Shown here one piece after another: positions 21,338 through 31,187 of a stretch of 64,000 nt of DNA (positions are counted from its first letter, which is position 1; each line of letters starts with the position of its first letter). Made by a program: the position numbers and the translations under genes. The DNA is taken from the NCBI GenBank assembly GCA_951813295.1, contig CATOTI010000002.1:3792522-3856521 (forward strand), in the 5' to 3' direction. Origin of the DNA: an uncultured Pseudomonadales bacterium (GTDB lineage Bacteria; Pseudomonadota; Gammaproteobacteria; Pseudomonadales; Azotimanducaceae). The notes under the pieces are model-generated. The model had not been told where the DNA came from and made no database searches. It saw only the letters and a program-made list of their open reading frames with translations.

Positions 21338-22531
21338 CTAGTCCCCCGTGCCGCCGCTATCGTCGAGGGCGGCCAAAAGGCTCAAGAACGTCCACTCGTC
21401 GTAGCCGGGCACTTCCTCACCCGTTGATGCGGCACAAGTGTTTCGTGCGGTGCATGTTCGGGGCCAGTTGGTCAGGCTCAGCACATGACTCGCGGTGGCT
21501 TCCGCGTCGTACTGAGACAGTACGACAACGATCGTTTCGAACTCGTCCCACACGTAGATTCGTTGACCGTCGAGCCCCTGCGCTACGCTGATCGGGAGCG
21601 GCGACGCCCTACCGAAATAGGCGTCGTTCATGATCCACCACTGCAGACCGTAGAAGGCGGATTGGGCCGTGCGGCTGGTGGTGACGAAATCTTCCGAGAC
21701 GATGCTCGTGGCATCCCAAGAGCCCCCGTTCAGCATCAGGAGCCCGTAGCGTGCGAAGTCCTCGATCGTCATGTCGAGGCAGCAGTACGTCATCGAATTC
21801 ATGGCGGTCGGATCGAACCAGAAACCAACGCTCGTCGGTTCTATGCCGATCGGCGTGAAGATTCGCGCGGCGATGAACTCGTGGGCGTTGCGGCCGGTGG
21901 CGCGCAACAGGAGTGGTTCGAAGAGTTGCGAGGTGGGATTCGAGTACTCGAAGCGTGTTCCCGCGTCGCGCACGGGCGATTGCGAGAGGGCGTATTCGGT
22001 CTGATCAGCCTCGACGAAGATTGGTGCGTTCTCTAGTCCCGCGCGCATTTCGAGGATGTGGCGCACCGTCGTTTCTTCGTTGTCGGTGCCGGTCCACTCG
22101 TCGAGCCATTGGCTTGCGGGTGTGTCGAGCGCCAGGTCGCCATCGTCGATCGCGATGCCGATCGCCGTCGCGTAGATGCTTTTCGCGACGGACCAGCTCG
22201 TCCCGAGTGATTCGACATCAAAACCGGTCGCATACCGCTCGCCGACGACGTGGCCGCGGCGAATCACTATCGCGCCTTGCGCGGCTTCGTCGGTGAAAAC
22301 GTGATCGAGCAGCGCGTCGATGTCATTCGAGGCGATGCCGAGCCCGTTCGGATCCGTCCGTTCGAGAGACCAAGAAATCGCGATCTGGTCGTCGTTACCC
22401 GAGTCGTCAGTTGTCGATGGGGGCGCCGGCGGCGGAGTTGCGACCGGCTCGGGCGATGAGCTTCCGCCGCCGCCTCCGCCGCATCCTCCGGCTAGGAGGA
22501 GCGCCAGCGAGACGACGACGCCATTGCGCAC
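21338..22531 (-). CDS. Lipoprotein serine hydrolase, class C beta-lactamase family
   Basis: A 397-residue protein. The signal peptide ends in a lipobox LLAGGC (Cys17), followed by a Gly/Ser/Pro linker and the beta-lactamase/transpeptidase-like domain. The SxxK motif is S114-V-A-K117 in SWSVAKSIY; the Tyr-x-Asn-like motif is in FEYSNPTSQ. Members of this family are esterases, amidases or peptidases more often than drug-resistance enzymes. The start is GTG, overlapping the phosphotriesterase stop by one base (TAGTG), so the two are translationally linked. The combination suggests extracytoplasmic hydrolysis of an ester or lactone followed by cytoplasmic processing. Confidence 0.87.
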   Translation of the reverse strand: MRNGVVVSLALLLAGGCGGGGGGSSSPEPVATPPPAPPSTTDDSGNDDQIAISWSLERTDPNGLGIASNDIDALLDHVFTDEAAQGAIVIRRGHVVGERYATGFDVESLGTSWSVAKSIYATAIGIAIDDGDLALDTPASQWLDEWTGTDNEETTVRHILEMRAGLENAPIFVEADQTEYALSQSPVRDAGTRFEYSNPTSQLFEPLLLRATGRNAHEFIAARIFTPIGIEPTSVGFWFDPTAMNSMTYCCLDMTIEDFARYGLLMLNGGSWDATSIVSEDFVTTSRTAQSAFYGLQWWIMNDAYFGRASPLPISVAQGLDGQRIYVWDEFETIVVVLSQYDAEATASHVLSLTNWPRTCTARNTCAASTGEEVPGYDEWTFLSLLAALDDSGGTGD

Positions 22532-23478
22532 TAATGACCGCTCAAGAAGTTTCTCGGGTTGTCGATGAAGAGTGCGTCGATCTGCTCGTCGGTCGTGCCC
22601 ATCTCCTTGAGATCGGGAATGACGTGGCGATGCATGTAGAGGAACTGATCGGGGTTGCCGAGCGCGAGTGCGTGTTCGTCCGGCATTGATCCGTCTGGGC
22701 GTTCGTTGTGGATGTGCAGGCAGATGCAGTCATGCGCGGGGCAGAGTCGGTCGCCGTAGCCCATGTCGATGAGTTGCTTCATCGTCTGGGTGCGCATTTC
22801 GGGGCTGACGAAGCGCCCGGGGTATCGGTCGAGCCCGAGGTAGCATCCCTGATCGAGAATCCACTTGAGATATTCGGTGTCGGTGGTGTCGTTCGAGTGA
22901 TCGATCTTGACGCGGGTGAGATCGACGCCTTCTTCCTTGAAGATCTTGATCTGCTGACGCGCGACGTGACCCGTCGGGAACGAGTGGACCATGATCGGGA
23001 GCCCCGTCTCGTTGTGTGCTCGCGAGACGGCCCGGCACATGATTTCGAGTTCAGGCGTGACGCCCTCGAAATCCGCGGCGCATTTCAGCAGGCCTGCTTT
23101 GATGTCGGTCCCACGAAACCCTTCGGTCGCGTCTTTCACGAATTCTCGCGCCATCTGGTTTGGCGATACGCCGCGAATGAAACGCGGTACGTCGAGCCAC
23201 CAACCGGTCACGTTGATGATGTTGACGCCCGATTCACGCGAGACGAGTTGAAGCAGTTCGGGATCCCGGCCGAGGTCGAAAGTGGTGGCGTCCACCATCG
23301 TGTCGATACCGCCGGCTTTAGCGCGCTTCAGGCAATCGATCGCGCGCTGCTCCCGGTTCTCCCCGAGCAGATCGGGGTAGCTCTTGAACATCCCACTGGC
23401 ACTCACCATCACGTGTTCGTGCATGAGTGTGAAACCCATGTCGCTCTCGTCGAGCGGTCCGAGTACTGAATTCACCAT
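22531..23478 (-). CDS. Phosphotriesterase-family metallohydrolase
   Basis: A 315-residue TIM-barrel hydrolase. The HxH pair is His20 and His22 in TLMHEHVMV; the KAGLLKCAAD strand supplies the bridging-lysine region, and HSFPTGHV, VKIDHSND and GLDRYPG carry the other metal ligands including the last Asp. The ATG at 23478 with GGAGG upstream is the start; the frame extends further upstream without a ribosome site. Family members include lactonases and related hydrolases. It is the first gene of a pair with the serine hydrolase and is divergent from the MFS transporter. Confidence 0.88.
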   Translation of the reverse strand: MVNSVLGPLDESDMGFTLMHEHVMVSASGMFKSYPDLLGENREQRAIDCLKRAKAGGIDTMVDATTFDLGRDPELLQLVSRESGVNIINVTGWWLDVPRFIRGVSPNQMAREFVKDATEGFRGTDIKAGLLKCAADFEGVTPELEIMCRAVSRAHNETGLPIMVHSFPTGHVARQQIKIFKEEGVDLTRVKIDHSNDTTDTEYLKWILDQGCYLGLDRYPGRFVSPEMRTQTMKQLIDMGYGDRLCPAHDCICLHIHNERPDGSMPDEHALALGNPDQFLYMHRHVIPDLKEMGTTDEQIDALFIDNPRNFLSGH

Positions 23479-23549
23479 GACGATTTCCTCCCTCAGGTGA
23501 TTGTGGGCGAGACTGACTGCATTCTGCCAGCTCGAGCTTGGGAGTCTCT

Positions 23550-24779
23550 TTGGCATCGGTTTGGATCAGCGATACGTTTCGGCGGGTTTGGATTCCGCAG
23601 ATCTTCGGCGGTGCGAGCGGTTCGCTGACGATCTTCGCGTTGCCGTTGATCGCAGTCGTCGGCCTCGATGCCACGGCTACGCAAGCAGGCCTGTTGGTCG
23701 TCTTTCAGGAAGTCCCCGTCTTCCTCTTCAGCCTGATCGTCGGCGTCTGGATCGACCGGCTGAATCTCGCGAAGGTGCTGATGTTCGCGATGGTGGCGCA
23801 GTTCATCGGTCTCGCGCTCGCCGTCTTCGTGCTAACCGCGATCCCGGCGATCGTCATGTTGTATTCGGCGGCACTCGTTCTCGGCGTCATCCGATTGGTG
23901 CTCGATCTCGGCTTTACGAGTGCCGTGCCGCGCCTCGTCGAGCGTGAGCAACTCGTTGGTGCCAATACCCGGCTGAACCTGACCTACGCCTCCGCTGATG
24001 TCGCGGCGCCCGCCGTGGGCGGATTGATCGCGCGGTGGATCGGCGAAGTGATGACGCTCGTTCCGAGTGCGGTCTTGACGGTGTTCGCGACCGTGTCGCT
24101 CTTTGGAACGCCGGACCTACCCCCGACCCACGACCGAAGAGCCGGACCGTCGTTCTTTGCGGAGGCGCGCGAGGGGCTGGCGGAACTCTTCGGCAACGTT
24201 GTGCTCCGACCGATCATCGTGAGTTCGTGTGCCGGCGCGGCCGCCGCCGGGGTTCTGGCGGCGCTGCAGGTGATCAGCTTGACCCGTGATGTCGGTCTCA
24301 CGGCCGCCGCGCTCGGCTTCGCACTCGGTGCGGGGAATATCGCCCGTCTCTTTGTCACGACGGCCGTGCCCGCGATCGCCGATCGGATCGGACGCGGACC
24401 GGCGATGATCCTCGGCAATGGGCTGTCGACGGTCGGTTTCGCGATGTTTGCGTGGGCGACGTTGCAGCAATCGTTGGTGGCGGCGATCGGCGCGCTTCTG
24501 ATCATCGGAGTCGCCCGGCCGATCTATGCGGTGACCCAGCTCAGCATCCGCCAGGCGGTGACCCCGGCGTCGATGATGGGTCGGGTGAACGCGAGTCGAC
24601 GTTTCGTCGTCTTTTCCTTTGTTCCGATCGGCGCGTTCGTCGCCGGGGTTCTTGCGGATGCGACGTCGACCGGCGAAGCACTGCACCTCGCCTGGGCTTT
24701 GATGGCTCTCGCGACGATCGTGCCGCTGTTGTCGCCGCTCCGGCGCCGTGACTTGTCTGCTTACATTCCGGCGAACTGA
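23550..24779 (+). CDS. MFS transporter (exporter-like)
   Basis: An integral membrane protein of about 409 residues with 12 predicted hydrophobic helices. The cytoplasmic loop after helix 2 contains VGVWIDRL, an MFS motif-A-like sequence, and the equivalent loop in the second half is IADRIGRGPA. The topology and the GGASGSLT beginning of helix 1 resemble EntS-like and macrolide-type exporters of the MFS_3 group. No ATG suits the beginning; TTG 23550 has GGAG five bases upstream, and a TTG at 23538 is an alternative. It diverges from the phosphotriesterase-serine hydrolase pair, from which only 71 bases separate it. The substrate is unknown. Confidence 0.82.
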   Translation: MASVWISDTFRRVWIPQIFGGASGSLTIFALPLIAVVGLDATATQAGLLVVFQEVPVFLFSLIVGVWIDRLNLAKVLMFAMVAQFIGLALAVFVLTAIPAIVMLYSAALVLGVIRLVLDLGFTSAVPRLVEREQLVGANTRLNLTYASADVAAPAVGGLIARWIGEVMTLVPSAVLTVFATVSLFGTPDLPPTHDRRAGPSFFAEAREGLAELFGNVVLRPIIVSSCAGAAAAGVLAALQVISLTRDVGLTAAALGFALGAGNIARLFVTTAVPAIADRIGRGPAMILGNGLSTVGFAMFAWATLQQSLVAAIGALLIIGVARPIYAVTQLSIRQAVTPASMMGRVNASRRFVVFSFVPIGAFVAGVLADATSTGEALHLAWALMALATIVPLLSPLRRRDLSAYIPAN

Positions 24780-24789
24780 CTCGGCATCC

Positions 24790-25671
24790 TCAGGCGGCGA
24801 CACGCAGCCGTTCGGCCAGGGCCTCGATGTACTTAGGGCCGATGCCGCAGCAACCGCCGACGATCGTGGCACCTGCGCGGATGCACCGATCGATCGATTC
24901 GAGATAGACCTCGACCGAAAGGTCGACGCGTACACCCATCACGAGCTCGTTGTCGAGCGTCCAGCCTTCGGGCAATGCGTGAAGGCGATTCGGATAGCAA
25001 CCGAGCGGTCGATCGGTCAGCTTCTCGATTGTTTCGAGCCCCACCTCGATTGCCTCGGGCTGGGTGCAGTTGAAGAGGTAGCCGGCGATGTCGAGGTCAT
25101 CGAGACGGGCGAGCGCGGCTTCGATCGTTTCGCCCGATCGGAGCCCTTTGCCGGGTGTTTCGTTCAGCGTCCAAGCGACGTAGACGGGCTTACCGCCGCC
25201 GTGCTCGAGGCCGGCACTTGCTGCCGTTCGTGCCTCTTCCGATGTCGACATCGTTTCGCACAGATAGAAATCGACGAAGGGACGCAGCGCGCGGACGACG
25301 TTCTTATAGATGGGCGCGGCTTCGTGGGCCGACGGTACGAGGTCTGATCGATAGCTTTCCGATAACGGCGGAATCGCCCCGGCCACCTGGATCTCGCGAT
25401 CGACGTCGTCGGCGACCTCACGGGCGAGACGGCCACCGAGCGCGGTCAACTCCGCGTATCGGTCGCCCAAGCCGCCCTTGTCGAGATAGCTCGGAACCGT
25501 CGAGTAGGTGTTGGTCGTGATGACATCGGCGCCTGCTTCGATAAATTCGCGATGAATTGCCTTCACGAGCTCGGGTTGCTCGAGTAACGCTTGCGCCGAC
25601 CACAATCCGTCCGCTGATCCGGTACGGGCCTGCAGTTCGCCGCCCATGCCACCGTCGAGAATCGTCACCAT
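24790..25671 (-). CDS. Homocysteine S-methyltransferase family protein
   Basis: A 293-residue TIM barrel with the zinc-binding Cys set of this family: FNCTQPE in the middle and GGCCGIGP near the C-terminus. The N-terminal LDGGMGGEL and ADVITTNTYSTVP strands are also characteristic. It probably transfers a methyl group from S-methylmethionine or a betaine-like donor to homocysteine or a related thiol. The ATG has an excellent AAAGGAGG site. It converges with the MFS gene, leaving only 10 bases between the stops. Confidence 0.88.
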   Translation of the reverse strand: MVTILDGGMGGELQARTGSADGLWSAQALLEQPELVKAIHREFIEAGADVITTNTYSTVPSYLDKGGLGDRYAELTALGGRLAREVADDVDREIQVAGAIPPLSESYRSDLVPSAHEAAPIYKNVVRALRPFVDFYLCETMSTSEEARTAASAGLEHGGGKPVYVAWTLNETPGKGLRSGETIEAALARLDDLDIAGYLFNCTQPEAIEVGLETIEKLTDRPLGCYPNRLHALPEGWTLDNELVMGVRVDLSVEVYLESIDRCIRAGATIVGGCCGIGPKYIEALAERLRVAA

Positions 25672-25788
25672 GACTGCCTCCTTTACGCTGCTTAGCCCGT
25701 GAACGAGCGGCGTAAATTCTCACGGACGAGGCGAATCTCAAAATGAATTTGATTCGTTCGGCGTTGCAGAAAGTCGTGGGTTTGAGGG

Positions 25789-26250
25789 TCAGTCGATAGG
25801 CCAGTAAACGAACGTCTGCCACTCCTCGGGATTCGGAACTTCGCCTGGATCCGTGACGTAGGATTCCCAGTTCGGACCGCTCGGGGCCTTGCCGTTCTCG
25901 GCAAGCCATTCCTCGATCGCGGTGTGCGCAAGGTTCAGCGTGTCGTACGGTCCCGCATGAATCGTCATCACATGCTTACCACCGGCGATCGTGCCGTATT
26001 GGATGTGATCCTTACCGGTGGCGGCGGAAGCGATCGGGATTCCTGCGTCGACCTCGATGCCGGCGGGCGAGAAGGAGTGATAACGCGCAAAGGGCGCACC
26101 GGCGAGTTCGATCCCATTTTCCATCGCGTACTGGAAAACTGCGGGGAAACACTCGCCGAAGACGTTGCCGAGTTCCTCTTGTGGCGCTGTGCGGTGGATG
26201 AAGAGAACGTGGGTTTCGTCGAGTTCGGTGGTCTGAATGTCGTAGGCCAT
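25789..26250 (-). CDS. GyrI-like (AraC effector-binding) domain protein
   Basis: A 153-residue stand-alone ligand-binding domain. Segments such as AGAPFARYHSFSP, VDAGIPIAS and GGKHVMTIHAGPYDTL, the helix TAIEEWLAENG, and the terminal WQTFVYWPID are typical of GyrI/AraC-effector domains. There is no DNA-binding part. The ATG at 26250 has AGAAGG just upstream. It lies between the CydDC-like ABC gene and the methyltransferase on the same strand, but with gaps of over 80 bases on each side. It may sequester or modify a small toxic ligand. Confidence 0.8.
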   Translation of the reverse strand: MAYDIQTTELDETHVLFIHRTAPQEELGNVFGECFPAVFQYAMENGIELAGAPFARYHSFSPAGIEVDAGIPIASAATGKDHIQYGTIAGGKHVMTIHAGPYDTLNLAHTAIEEWLAENGKAPSGPNWESYVTDPGEVPNPEEWQTFVYWPID

Positions 26251-26333
26251 GGCGCCTTCTCGTTGATGGGGAGGACACCTTAAGGCGATCCCTCGTCCGA
26301 GACTTGATCTTTCTTGCTCTACGCCGGCGCTGA

Positions 26334-29300
26334 CTAACCGGCGGCGTGATTTGCCCCGGCGGCGGCGAGTTGATGGGCGACGAGCCGCGCGTATGCGCCG
26401 TCGACGGCCATGAGTTGGTCGTGCGTGCCGACTTCGACGATTCTTCCGGAATCCATCACGACGACCCGGTCCGCGTCGCGAATCGTCGACAGGCGATGCG
26501 CGATCACGATCGTAGTGCGGTTTTCCATCAACGCTTCGAGCGCGTGGCGTACGGCGCGCTCGTTGATGGCATCGAGGTGGCTCGTTGCTTCGTCCAGGAT
26601 GAGCACCGGGGCGTCCTTGAGGAACGCGCGGGCGATCGCGATGCGTTGCCGCTGTCCACCAGAGAGGCGACCGCCGCGCTCGCCGACGATGGTGTCGAGG
26701 CCGTCCGGAAGCGTGGCGATCCAGGGCGCCAATGCGGCGTTTTCGATGGCGCGGTCGAGTTCGGCATGCGTTGCGTCGGGCGCCGCCATCAGGAGGTTGT
26801 CGCGGATTGACGAGTTGAAGAGATAGGTCTCCTGAGCGACCAATGCGACGTGTCGGCGTAAGGAGTCGAGGTCGAGGTTCCTCAGGTCGGCTGTATCGAA
26901 TCGAAGTCGGCCCACGGCGGGATCCCAAAACCGCATCACCAGATGGGCGAGGGTGGACTTCCCCGCGCCAGATGCGCCGACCAGCGCGACCGTCTCCCCC
27001 GCGGGAACGTCCAGGGAGACGTCGGCGAGCGCGGGGTCGATGCGATCGGGGTACGTGAAGGCAATCTCGTCGAGCCCGACGGAAGTACCTGCGTCGCTTG
27101 CGGCAAACACGTGTGCCCCGTCGACGACGACCGGATTCTCCTGGTGGATGGTGTGCAAGCGGCGCGTGGAGCCGAGCGTATCCGCGAGCTGTCGTCCCAC
27201 GTGGGCGATTTCCGAAACGGGCAGGAACGCGGCCATCGCGAAGATCGCAAAGAACGGCAGCAACGCGTTGTCGACGCTGCCGCTCGCCGCGAGGCTCGCG
27301 CCGATGATCACGACCGTGAGACCACCGAGGCCTGTCGCGATCTCCAGGATTGCGGATTGTGCGGTCAGGTCACGATAGAAGGGCACGCGAAGGTCGCGAA
27401 CCCGCTCGATCAACGTATCGAATGCTTTGCGGCGTTCGTCGCGTTGATTAAAGGCGACGATTTCGGTCAATCCCTGAATCGAGTCGACGGCGAACGCGTT
27501 GAGTTCAGCCAGCGCTTCGCGCGAGTCGCCGGCGAGACGATCGAGACGATGACGCCAGAGCCAGGGGCTCACTGCGACGACGATGAGGAATGGAAGCAGG
27601 CCGATCGCGAGCATCGGATCGAATACGAAAAGCGTCACGACGACGGCCGTGGGGACGAGTACCGCAACGAAGGACGGTGCAATCGTGTGCGCGAAGAAGT
27701 ACTCGACGGTCTCGACATCCTGCGTCGCGAGCGCCGCCAGATCGCCTGTTCGACTGCGCATGAGATAGGCCGGCGCGAGTGCACTCAGCTTCTGAAAAAG
27801 CTGGATGCGCATCTCGGCGAGGAGCTTGAACGCCAGGTCGTGGGCGAACCAACTCTCGAGCCAGTGCACCACGCCCGCGATCGGCGCGCACACCATCATC
27901 GCCATTAGCCATGGCATCGGGTCGTCGCCATTCTTCAACGCCGCCACGGCGAGCGCGCTCGCAACGCCGACGCCGATGAAGGCAATGACGCGGAGGATGC
28001 CGAAGACGAATGCGAAAGTGAGCTTGGTTCGCTCGACAGTCACGAAGCGCATCAGCTCGCCTGCCGCCGCCCACCAGCCGAGTTCCGAGCGTTGCCCCGT
28101 GTCGGCTTTCCATTCATCGATCGACGCGCGTTCGTCCGGCCGAACCGTGGCTGGTGCCCGACGCTCGTCGAGACTATCGCGCGCCTGATCACCCATGAGT
28201 GATGCGTAGATCCCATTCGCTGCGAGAAGTTCTTGGTGGGATCCCGTTTCCCGAATGCCTCCTTCGTCGAGGACCAGGAGCACGTCGCTGTCGATGACGC
28301 TCGACATACGATGGGCAAACACGAGCGTCGTGCGGTCGCGCATTAGCTCGTTCAAGCGTGTCTGGATGACTGCTTCGTTTTCGCCGTCGACGCTCGATAA
28401 CGCCTCGTCGAGGATCAGGATCGGTGCATCTTTCAACACCGCTCGCGCGATCGCGATGCGCTGTCGCTGGCCTCCCGACAGGCGGACGCCGCGTTCGCCG
28501 ATGGTCGTATCGAAGCCTTGCGGTAGCCGGTCGATGAACTCGAGCGCGTTGGCAGCGTGGGCCGCGTCACGCATTTCCTCGATCGATGCGTCGGGGCGCC
28601 CGAAGAGGATGTTTTCGCGCACCGTGCCGTGGAAGAGATAAGCGTCCTGGCTGACGATCGCGAATTGCGCATGCAGCCAATCGGTCGGGAGTTCGCGAAC
28701 GTCGTGTCCGTTGATTGCGATCGAGCCCGCGTCGACATCGTAGAGGCGGAGTAAGAGCTTCAGGATCGTCGATTTACCCGATCCGCTCGTCCCGACGATC
28801 CCGACCCGCTGACCTTTCGCTACGTTGAAATCGAGATCGGTGAAGGTTGCGTGGGGTACCGCCGGGTAGGAGAAGGCGGCGCCGCTGACGGTAATCGTGG
28901 GTGCGGTTTCGTCGATCGCTGGGACCGTGGTGTCGAGTCGTGCGACGGGCGCGTGTGCCGAGAGAACGCGGAACAGCGTTTGTGCCGCGGACTGCCCGAG
29001 CATGCCGGTGTGCAGTTTGGCGCGCAGATCCCGTAAGGGGCGGAAGACTTCGACGCCCATCATCAAGATGATGAGAAGTGCTTCGAGCGTCATGTCGCCG
29101 GAAGCCGTTCGCATCGCGCCGATGACGAGCGAAATGGCCGCGGCCAGCGCAATACCGGTATCGGTGATGCCGCGGCCCAGCGCGTTCGTGGCGTTCACCC
29201 GCATCGTGCCCCGGGATAGCGCACGTGCTCGATCGGCGAGCCGCGCACCGTGGGTCGCCGCCTGACCGAACGCCTTCAGCGTCGCGAGCCCTTGGGTCGC

Positions 29301-29900
29301 GTCGACGAATTCGGCTGCATAGTCGCGGAATGCCTGTGCACGCCGAACGCTTGCTTCGCGATCCAGGCGGTGAAATAGCCCCGGTGCGACCAGCGTCATC
29401 AACGCCGCGATCAGCATGACGGACGCGACCGTCAGGTCGAGATAGGCGACGGCTGCGAACACGACGAGTGGGGTGAGCAGGGCGATCGTCACCTGGGGGA
29501 TGAATTCGCCGAAGTAGGTTTCGAGCTGCTCGACACTATCGACGACCGAGACCATGAGATCGGAAGACCGTTCGCGGCCGAACCAGGCCGGGCCCAATTC
29601 GACCGCCTGATCGAAGACCACCCGGCGCAGGTTTGCCTGCACGCGCGCGGCTGTTTCGTGCGCGACCATTGCGCGGGCGTACTCGAGCACACCGCGCAGC
29701 GCGATCGTGGCCGCGACGAAGGCACTAGCCGAAAAGATCTCGCTCGAGTCGGCGCCGTTGAAAACCTTTGCGATCAACCAGCCGAAAAGGGCTAGACGCG
29801 CGACCCCGGCGACGGTTGCCAACAGGCCGATCGCGATCGCGGCCGCGATGCGAAGCCGGATTCCCTTCGTGAACGCCCAGAGGCGTGCATCGAAGTACAC
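26334..29900 (-). CDS. Fused CydD-CydC-like double ABC transporter
   Basis: A single polypeptide of 1188 residues carrying two complete TM-ATPase halves. The first half resembles CydD (LGPAWFGRERSSDLMVS, then Walker A GTSGSGKST, signature LSGGQRQR, Walker B ILILDEALSS). After a linker of about 40 residues at 580-620, the second half resembles CydC (Walker A GASGAGKST, signature LSGGQRQR, Walker B VLILDEATSH). CydDC exports cysteine/glutathione-type thiols and is needed for cytochrome bd assembly, but it is normally two genes; no cyd oxidase gene is visible here. Start is GTG at 29900, four bases after the folE stop. Thiol export is inferred from half similarities only; a lipid or drug exporter is possible. 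Confidence 0.85.
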   Translation of the reverse strand: MYFDARLWAFTKGIRLRIAAAIAIGLLATVAGVARLALFGWLIAKVFNGADSSEIFSASAFVAATIALRGVLEYARAMVAHETAARVQANLRRVVFDQAVELGPAWFGRERSSDLMVSVVDSVEQLETYFGEFIPQVTIALLTPLVVFAAVAYLDLTVASVMLIAALMTLVAPGLFHRLDREASVRRAQAFRDYAAEFVDATQGLATLKAFGQAATHGARLADRARALSRGTMRVNATNALGRGITDTGIALAAAISLVIGAMRTASGDMTLEALLIILMMGVEVFRPLRDLRAKLHTGMLGQSAAQTLFRVLSAHAPVARLDTTVPAIDETAPTITVSGAAFSYPAVPHATFTDLDFNVAKGQRVGIVGTSGSGKSTILKLLLRLYDVDAGSIAINGHDVRELPTDWLHAQFAIVSQDAYLFHGTVRENILFGRPDASIEEMRDAAHAANALEFIDRLPQGFDTTIGERGVRLSGGQRQRIAIARAVLKDAPILILDEALSSVDGENEAVIQTRLNELMRDRTTLVFAHRMSSVIDSDVLLVLDEGGIRETGSHQELLAANGIYASLMGDQARDSLDERRAPATVRPDERASIDEWKADTGQRSELGWWAAAGELMRFVTVERTKLTFAFVFGILRVIAFIGVGVASALAVAALKNGDDPMPWLMAMMVCAPIAGVVHWLESWFAHDLAFKLLAEMRIQLFQKLSALAPAYLMRSRTGDLAALATQDVETVEYFFAHTIAPSFVAVLVPTAVVVTLFVFDPMLAIGLLPFLIVVAVSPWLWRHRLDRLAGDSREALAELNAFAVDSIQGLTEIVAFNQRDERRKAFDTLIERVRDLRVPFYRDLTAQSAILEIATGLGGLTVVIIGASLAASGSVDNALLPFFAIFAMAAFLPVSEIAHVGRQLADTLGSTRRLHTIHQENPVVVDGAHVFAASDAGTSVGLDEIAFTYPDRIDPALADVSLDVPAGETVALVGASGAGKSTLAHLVMRFWDPAVGRLRFDTADLRNLDLDSLRRHVALVAQETYLFNSSIRDNLLMAAPDATHAELDRAIENAALAPWIATLPDGLDTIVGERGGRLSGGQRQRIAIARAFLKDAPVLILDEATSHLDAINERAVRHALEALMENRTTIVIAHRLSTIRDADRVVVMDSGRIVEVGTHDQLMAVDGAYARLVAHQLAAAGANHAAG

Positions 29901-29904
29901 CGGG

Positions 29905-30474
29905 TCAGCCGATCAGGCGGAGAAACTCGGCCCGCGTCGGTGAGTTGTCGCGAAACGACCCTAATAGGACCGATGTTTTCATCTTCGAGTGCTGCTTCGC
30001 GACCCCGCGCATCGCCATGCAGAGGTGCTGCGCTTCGACTATGACGCCGACGCCAGCCGCGCCGGTGACCTCCATGATGGTGTTGGCGATCTGCTGCGTC
30101 AGGTTTTCTTGGATCTGCAAGCGCCGCGCGAACATGTCGACGATCCGCGCCACTTTCGAGAGACCGAGGACCTTGCCCTGCGGAAGGTATCCGACATGAC
30201 ACTTGCCGATGAACGGCAGCAAGTGGTGTTCGCACATCGAGTAGAGCTCGATGTCGTTGACGATCACGATTTCGTCGAGGTCGGACTCGAACAGGGCGTT
30301 GTTGACGACGGTGTCGATGTCTTCGAAGTAACCATGCGTCAAGAACTGCATCGCTTTGGCGGCGCGGTCCGGCGTGCCAAGCAATCCCTCGCGATCGGGG
30401 TCCTCGCCCAATCCTTCGATGATGTCGCGGTAGAGCGCTGCGATGTCGTCGGTGGCAGCGATGGGTGAGTTCAT
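29905..30474 (-). CDS. folE: GTP cyclohydrolase I
   Basis: A 189-residue protein converting GTP to 7,8-dihydroneopterin triphosphate, the first step of folate/tetrahydropterin synthesis. The zinc ligands appear in [10 protein letters not shown] and HLCMAMRGV; the substrate-binding [13 protein letters not shown] and the [13 protein letters not shown] ending are conserved. Length matches the family. It lies 71 bases after the PhyH gene and 4 bases before the fused ABC transporter, in what looks like one long leftward transcription unit. Confidence 0.95.
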   Translation of the reverse strand: MNSPIAATDDIAALYRDIIEGLGEDPDREGLLGTPDRAAKAMQFLTHGYFEDIDTVVNNALFESDLDEIVIVNDIELYSMCEHHLLPFIGKCHVGYLPQGKVLGLSKVARIVDMFARRLQIQENLTQQIANTIMEVTGAAGVGVIVEAQHLCMAMRGVAKQHSKMKTSVLLGSFRDNSPTRAEFLRLIG

Positions 30475-30545
30475 GACGTTTCAGCGTGTTGAAGAGCGCG
30501 CCAGCCTGCCACGGCTCACGGGGCAGTGAAAGCGTGCGGTCCGCG

Positions 30546-31187
30546 TCAATCGCCGAAGCGGGGGGCCGCGTACATCGGCGCGAGAGGCGCAGCGATGTAT
30601 TGCTCCTGCAGGACCCGTCGCGGCTCGTTCGAACGGTTCATCGTTCCGCTGTGCCAGAGGTGGCAGTTGAAGACGATGAGTGCGCCCGCGGCCGCTTGCA
30701 GCAAGATTTCGTCCTCGTGCCTGGCGTTCGGCGCGACATAGCGCTTCGGGATGGCGCGTGCCTGGCGATGGGTTCCCGGGACGACGCGCGTGGCACCATT
30801 GGTCGGGGTGAAGTCGTCGAGCAGCCAGAGGCACGAGATGCCGACGAACGGTTCGTCGTGTGATGTGCGCGCGGGCCAATCGGTGTGCAATCCCTGCTGG
30901 CCATACCCGGGGGTCGGGTCGCGCAGGCTCGACGCGACGCATTCGAAATCGTCGTCGATGACGAAGCGTGCCGCTTCTTCGACGAGCGGGTGATCCGCAA
31001 TTTGCAGGGGCTGGGTGATGCTCGCGTGGCGCGTTCCGCCGGTTGCATCGATTAGCTCGTAAGCCGCGGATTCACGTAGGCGCATGACGGTGGCGGAATC
31101 GAGCGCGTCCGCGACGACGGCAAATCCGTCGTGGTCGAGGCGCGCGAGGACGTCGGTCGTCGCGCGTGCTAGGCGGGCAGTGGACAT
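30546..31187 (-). CDS. Phytanoyl-CoA dioxygenase family protein
   Basis: A 213-residue Fe(II)/2-oxoglutarate dioxygenase. The HxD iron ligands are in GLHTDWP, the GATRVVPGTH strand follows, and the distal His and Arg are in HLWHSGTMNRSNEPRR. All ligands are present. The ATG at 31187 lies inside the end of the GST gene, a 19-base overlap, so it is coupled to GST translation. The substrate is unknown. It is a compact form compared with the 280-400 residue PhyH proteins elsewhere in this window. Confidence 0.9.
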   Translation of the reverse strand: MSTARLARATTDVLARLDHDGFAVVADALDSATVMRLRESAAYELIDATGGTRHASITQPLQIADHPLVEEAARFVIDDDFECVASSLRDPTPGYGQQGLHTDWPARTSHDEPFVGISCLWLLDDFTPTNGATRVVPGTHRQARAIPKRYVAPNARHEDEILLQAAAGALIVFNCHLWHSGTMNRSNEPRRVLQEQYIAAPLAPMYAAPRFGD

